Origin: Deltaproteobacteria bacterium
GTDB lineage: Bacteria > Desulfobacterota > Desulfomonilia > UBA1062
Length of the DNA stretch: 53,934 nt
Direction of reading: 5' to 3'
Assembly (NCBI GenBank): GCA_029552245.1
Contig: JAKPDW010000047.1
Coordinates: forward strand, 1 to 53,934
Shown: in pieces, positions 53,923 to 53,934 of the stretch
Numbering within the stretch: position 1 is the first letter of the stretch
Layout: every line of letters starts with the position of its first letter
The notes under the pieces: generated by a model
The model's input: the letters and a program-made list of their open reading frames with translations, nothing else
What the model was told of the DNA's origin: nothing
Database searches by the model: none
Program-made: the position numbers and the translations under genes

Positions 53923-53934
53923 CTGACCTTCAAC

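Overview
The window is GC-rich, densely packed chromosomal DNA of a strict anaerobe, most likely a deltaproteobacterium in the broad sense (Desulfobacterota), probably with a syntrophic or acid-degrading lifestyle. The basis is inference from gene content: a selenocysteine formate dehydrogenase with sulfhydrogenase-like electron-transfer subunits, a fused B12-dependent acyl-CoA mutase (IcmF type), a long-chain acyl-CoA ligase, sigma54 control with an NtrC-type activator, a PilY1-type pilus operon, PTS regulatory proteins linked to rapZ, and the rpsF-rpsR-yybS-rplI-dnaB order. No tRNA, rRNA or CRISPR array was seen.

Layout. At the left edge is the 3' end of an IS1595-family transposase. Then, on the minus strand, come cobO and icmF separated by long GC-rich spacers, the rpsF/rpsR/DUF2232/rplI/dnaB operon, and ligA-acyP. 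hfq and a coupled exported protein read rightward from the ligA divergence. A minus-strand operon runs comEC-fimT-pilW-pilV-pilX-pilY1-small exported protein. Upstream of it lies another minus-strand operon, rapZ-PTS IIA-IIB-IIC-(rimI::pyrK fusion)-pyrD. From about 26.8 kb to 37 kb on the plus strand is a chemotaxis operon: two STAS proteins, cheY, cheA, an MCP, cheW, cheR, cheD, cheB and a large protein joining a pseudo-receiver, an RsbW-like kinase domain, a PAS domain and a PP2C phosphatase.

From 37 kb to 49 kb is the most striking part. A radical SAM gene is divergent from a formate dehydrogenase operon (diaphorase-like gamma subunit, selenoprotein FdhA with an in-frame UGA and a visible SECIS hairpin, beta FeS subunit, stand-alone receiver). 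Next come a sensor kinase with its NtrC-type sigma54 activator, then a paralogous stand-alone receiver and a receiver-kinase. Both the fdh operon and the second receiver operon are preceded by near-consensus sigma54 promoters. Each has a GGGG-N7-CCCC inverted repeat centred 73-74 bp upstream of the -24 GG, with a second site or half-site exactly 21 bp further out. This looks like one small regulon driven by the adjacent two-component system.

The right end holds a small zinc-ribbon protein, a Nudix hydrolase, an acyl-CoA ligase, an EF-Tu-domain-2-like protein and a fused diadenylate cyclase-YbbR protein. Several spacers of 300-650 bases appear non-coding. They share recurring GC-rich motifs such as GGCGACCC and may hold decayed repeats.
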